Source: an uncultured Campylobacter sp. (GTDB taxonomy: Bacteria > Campylobacterota > Campylobacteria > Campylobacterales > Campylobacteraceae). Taken from it: 14,409 nt of DNA. Positions 12,930 through 14,409 of this stretch are shown here, in pieces; position 1 is the first letter of the stretch, and the number at the start of each line of letters is the position of its first letter. The stretch is taken from assembly GCF_938045405.1 (NCBI RefSeq), contig NZ_CALIMW010000287.1, positions 1 through 14,409 on the forward strand, read 5' to 3'. Made by a program: the position numbers and the translations under genes. The notes under the pieces are model-generated. The model made no database searches and was not told where the DNA came from. It saw only the letters and a list, made by a program, of their open reading frames with translations.

Positions 12930-14132
12930 TTAGCGCGCCTCTTTGCCGCCGAAAGCAACAATCATCGTGCCCAGAGGAATGATCGCAACGCCCAAGATAA
13001 TAGCTAGCGGGTTTAGCAAGGACAGCTTGGCAAGCAGGTAGATCGCCGCCACGAGCGCCGCGTAGGACAAAATTTTAAACGGAGAGAAAAATGCCCCCGC
13101 AAAATTGCTCCGCACCTCGCTCCGCTCAAGCTCACCCTCAAAATCATCCGTGCCTTCGAAGTCATCCTTTGATTTGTCGCGAACGGCGGCACCTAGCTTG
13201 CCGTTACCTGCGCCATCGCTATGATTGTTGCGATCTGCGCCGTCACTCCAGCCGCCGCTATCTACGCCGTCGTCCAGGTCGCCGCTCGCTCCGCCTTTCA
13301 AATCGTCGCAACGCTCGTCTATGCCGTCTTGCGAACTATTGCTAGCTTCGTCGTCTATATCGCTTTGCGAGTTTCCGCAAGTCTTGCCGTCATTCGTTTT
13401 AAATTTATCGGCGACGTGTCCCAAAGCGGTCGCGTCGTAAGCAGGGGTTTCGTTGCGGTTGTCTTCGGTAGAATTTAAGTCGCGCTTGGTAGCAGCGGTT
13501 CTGCTGCACTCGGCGTCTAAATTTGAGCTGCGAGTAAAATTTATATCGGCGGCGCACCCAGCGGAGCTTGCGGTACGCTCGGTAGAGTTTGCGGCGCGCT
13601 CGGCGGCGGTCTCATCGTGCGTGACGCAACTATCGCCGTTTTCTATGCGGACATCGCCGCTAGCGAAATTTACGGCGTCTTCGGAATTTTGCGCGTTTGA
13701 AATTTCGGCGCCTGAATTTAGATCACTAAAGCTTTCGTTCTTTAAAATTTCGCCGCCGCAAATTTTGCCGTATGAAATTTTATCGTTGTCGCTCGCGCCG
13801 CCTCGGTTTTCGCCGCCAAGGCTTGCGGAATTCGTATCGTTTGCGGAAGTTTTGCCGCTTATGAAACCGGCGGAATTTTTAGAGCTTTGCTGTAAAATTT
13901 CATCGTATTTACCGGCTCTTAGCTCATCTTCTATCTTGTTTCGGTAAGCGCGAAATGAAAAATATACCGCGCCGAATGCGCCCAAAAATCCCGCTTCCAA
14001 GCTAAGAAGCCACGCAAGAGCCCGCACGCCGAAAGAGGCCGTGCCGAAAAACCCTGCGCCGCAAAGCGCTAGCCCAAGCAGGGCAAATGCCGCGTTTAGC
14101 GTGCAGTATATGAGCAAGAACCGTCTATTCAA
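12930..14132 (-). CDS. Four-helix membrane protein, AtpI-like, with a 250-residue low-complexity linker
   Basis: 400 residues. Two hydrophobic helices (about 5-30 and 37-60) are followed by the basic R-A-Y-R-N-K and then by about 255 residues (82-336) rich in Asp, Glu, Ser, Asn, Gly and Ala with no recognisable domain. Two more helices follow (about 353-370 and 374-396). The positive-inside rule places both termini and the linker in the cytoplasm. Four helices, the C-terminal pattern S-L-L-N-P-L-A-I-I-L-G and the overlap with an AtpZ-family gene suggest an ATP synthase I (AtpI)-like protein, but this is tentative. The start is TTG 14132, which overlaps the upstream TGA. The linker has six Cys (125, 169, 193, 209, 252, 275) and D-G/S-D-G repeats around 285-311. 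The function is unknown. Confidence 0.75.
   Translation of the reverse strand: MNRRFLLIYCTLNAAFALLGLALCGAGFFGTASFGVRALAWLLSLEAGFLGAFGAVYFSFRAYRNKIEDELRAGKYDEILQQSSKNSAGFISGKTSANDTNSASLGGENRGGASDNDKISYGKICGGEILKNESFSDLNSGAEISNAQNSEDAVNFASGDVRIENGDSCVTHDETAAERAANSTERTASSAGCAADINFTRSSNLDAECSRTAATKRDLNSTEDNRNETPAYDATALGHVADKFKTNDGKTCGNSQSDIDDEASNSSQDGIDERCDDLKGGASGDLDDGVDSGGWSDGADRNNHSDGAGNGKLGAAVRDKSKDDFEGTDDFEGELERSEVRSNFAGAFFSPFKILSYAALVAAIYLLAKLSLLNPLAIILGVAIIPLGTMIVAFGGKEAR
13113..13889 (-). repeat. Low-complexity linker-coding region of the AtpI-like gene
   Basis: This segment encodes residues 82-340 of the membrane protein. It has no hydrophobic core pattern and is dominated by Asp, Ser, Asn, Gly, Ala and Glu, with short internal repetitions such as A-E-R-A-A-N-S-T-E-R-T-A (177-188) and D-G spaced every 8-9 residues near 288-307. 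The frame stays open throughout and rejoins a conserved-looking helix pair, so it looks like an expanded linker rather than a frameshift product. Confidence 0.6.
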
Positions 14133-14409
14133 TCCCGCTCATCCCATTCATCATCGTCGTCGAAATTTTTTGGATTCGCCTTGTATTTCGGATCGTCCTC
14201 GAGCTCTTTTAGGCTCGAATTTAGCGCCTTGCACGCGCGGTAAACGTTCAGAAACGCCGCTGCAATGCCGATGGCGATGCCGAACCAGAGCAAAAGCAGT
14301 GAGCCCGTGAGGTGCCGCAGTCCAAGCCCGATCGCCACGCCGATGCCGATCGCCACGACGATTGAGATGCCTAGGCTGATGTCGCAGGCGCCCTTTACGA
14401 TTTTGTTTA
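14129..14409 (-). CDS. AtpZ/AtpI family protein (5' end outside the window)
   Basis: The frame is open to the window edge, so the gene is partial. Reading from the edge, the frame gives N-K-I-V-K-G-A-C-D-I-S-L-G-I-S-I-V-V-A-I, then a Gly-rich first helix, R-H-L-T-G, a second helix ending A-A-A-F-L-N-V-Y-R-A, and a highly acidic C-terminus (D-D-D-D-E-W-D-E-R-D). Two helices with this Gly pattern and the F-L-N-V-Y-R ending are typical of the AtpZ/AtpI family, small membrane proteins linked to F-type ATP synthase assembly or ion supply. A GTG at 14356 could be mistaken for the start, but the family sequence clearly continues upstream of it. Its TGA overlaps the TTG start of the next gene, which implies cotranscription. 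Confidence 0.82.
   Translation of the reverse strand, partial: NKIVKGACDISLGISIVVAIGIGVAIGLGLRHLTGSLLLLWFGIAIGIAAAFLNVYRACKALNSSLKELEDDPKYKANPKNFDDDDEWDERD

Noticed and set aside
13453..13947. Plus-strand 164-codon open frame opposite the AtpI-like gene
   Set aside because: It is the complement of a GC-rich low-complexity coding region, where long antisense frames arise easily; the minus-strand frame has membrane helices at both ends and overlaps its neighbour properly.

Overview
The window is a stretch of bacterial chromosome in which every convincing gene lies on the minus strand. Gene content and order point to an epsilonproteobacterium, most likely a Campylobacter with fairly high GC: pyrD, an M16 peptidase, dapA, an SDR reductase and pgsA follow one another as in Campylobacter jejuni and Helicobacter pylori (synteny from memory), and AAATTT/AAAATTTT words are very frequent. 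I see no rRNA, tRNA, CRISPR array, transposase or integrase.

Layout in the direction of transcription (high to low coordinates). (1) 14409-12930: the 3' part of an AtpZ/AtpI-family gene, overlapping a four-helix membrane protein whose two helix pairs resemble AtpI but are separated by about 250 residues of low-complexity sequence. (2) 12929-12572: a 358-bp gap with two inverted repeats and a probable pyrD promoter. (3) 12571-7086: a tightly packed housekeeping operon, pyrD > M16 protease > dapA > FabL-like reductase > pgsA, with neighbouring genes overlapping or abutting. PyrD carries an extra C-terminal tail of about 320 residues made of charged low-complexity repeats. (4) 6952-342: a YheO/DauR-type regulator followed by ridA, a DcuC-type carrier, a MetC-type PLP lyase, a fumarase/aspartase-superfamily lyase and an MmgE/PrpD protein. 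The last four genes are packed within 11 bp of each other or separated from ridA by an 83-bp gap. (5) 341-1: a non-coding end with a terminator-like hairpin and nested inverted repeats.

The most interesting unit is the ridA-to-mmgE cluster. Its GC is visibly lower than the housekeeping operon (22/60 and 25/60 in two sampled lines against 35/60 and 38/60), which suggests acquired DNA. The enzymes fit one scheme: import of a C4-dicarboxylate-like substrate, C-S beta-elimination by the PLP enzyme, cleanup of the imine/enamine by RidA, adjustment of a succinyl stereocentre by the MmgE/PrpD protein (iminodisuccinate epimerase is in this family), and release of fumarate by the superfamily lyase. 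A good candidate substrate is S-(2-succino)cysteine or a related succinyl thioether, giving fumarate (a respiratory electron acceptor in these bacteria), pyruvate, ammonia and sulfide or cysteine. This assignment is inference; the enzyme families themselves are well supported.

The second unusual theme is the presence of two long, disordered-looking protein segments in otherwise conserved genes (PyrD tail and AtpI-like linker), about 1.6 kb apart.
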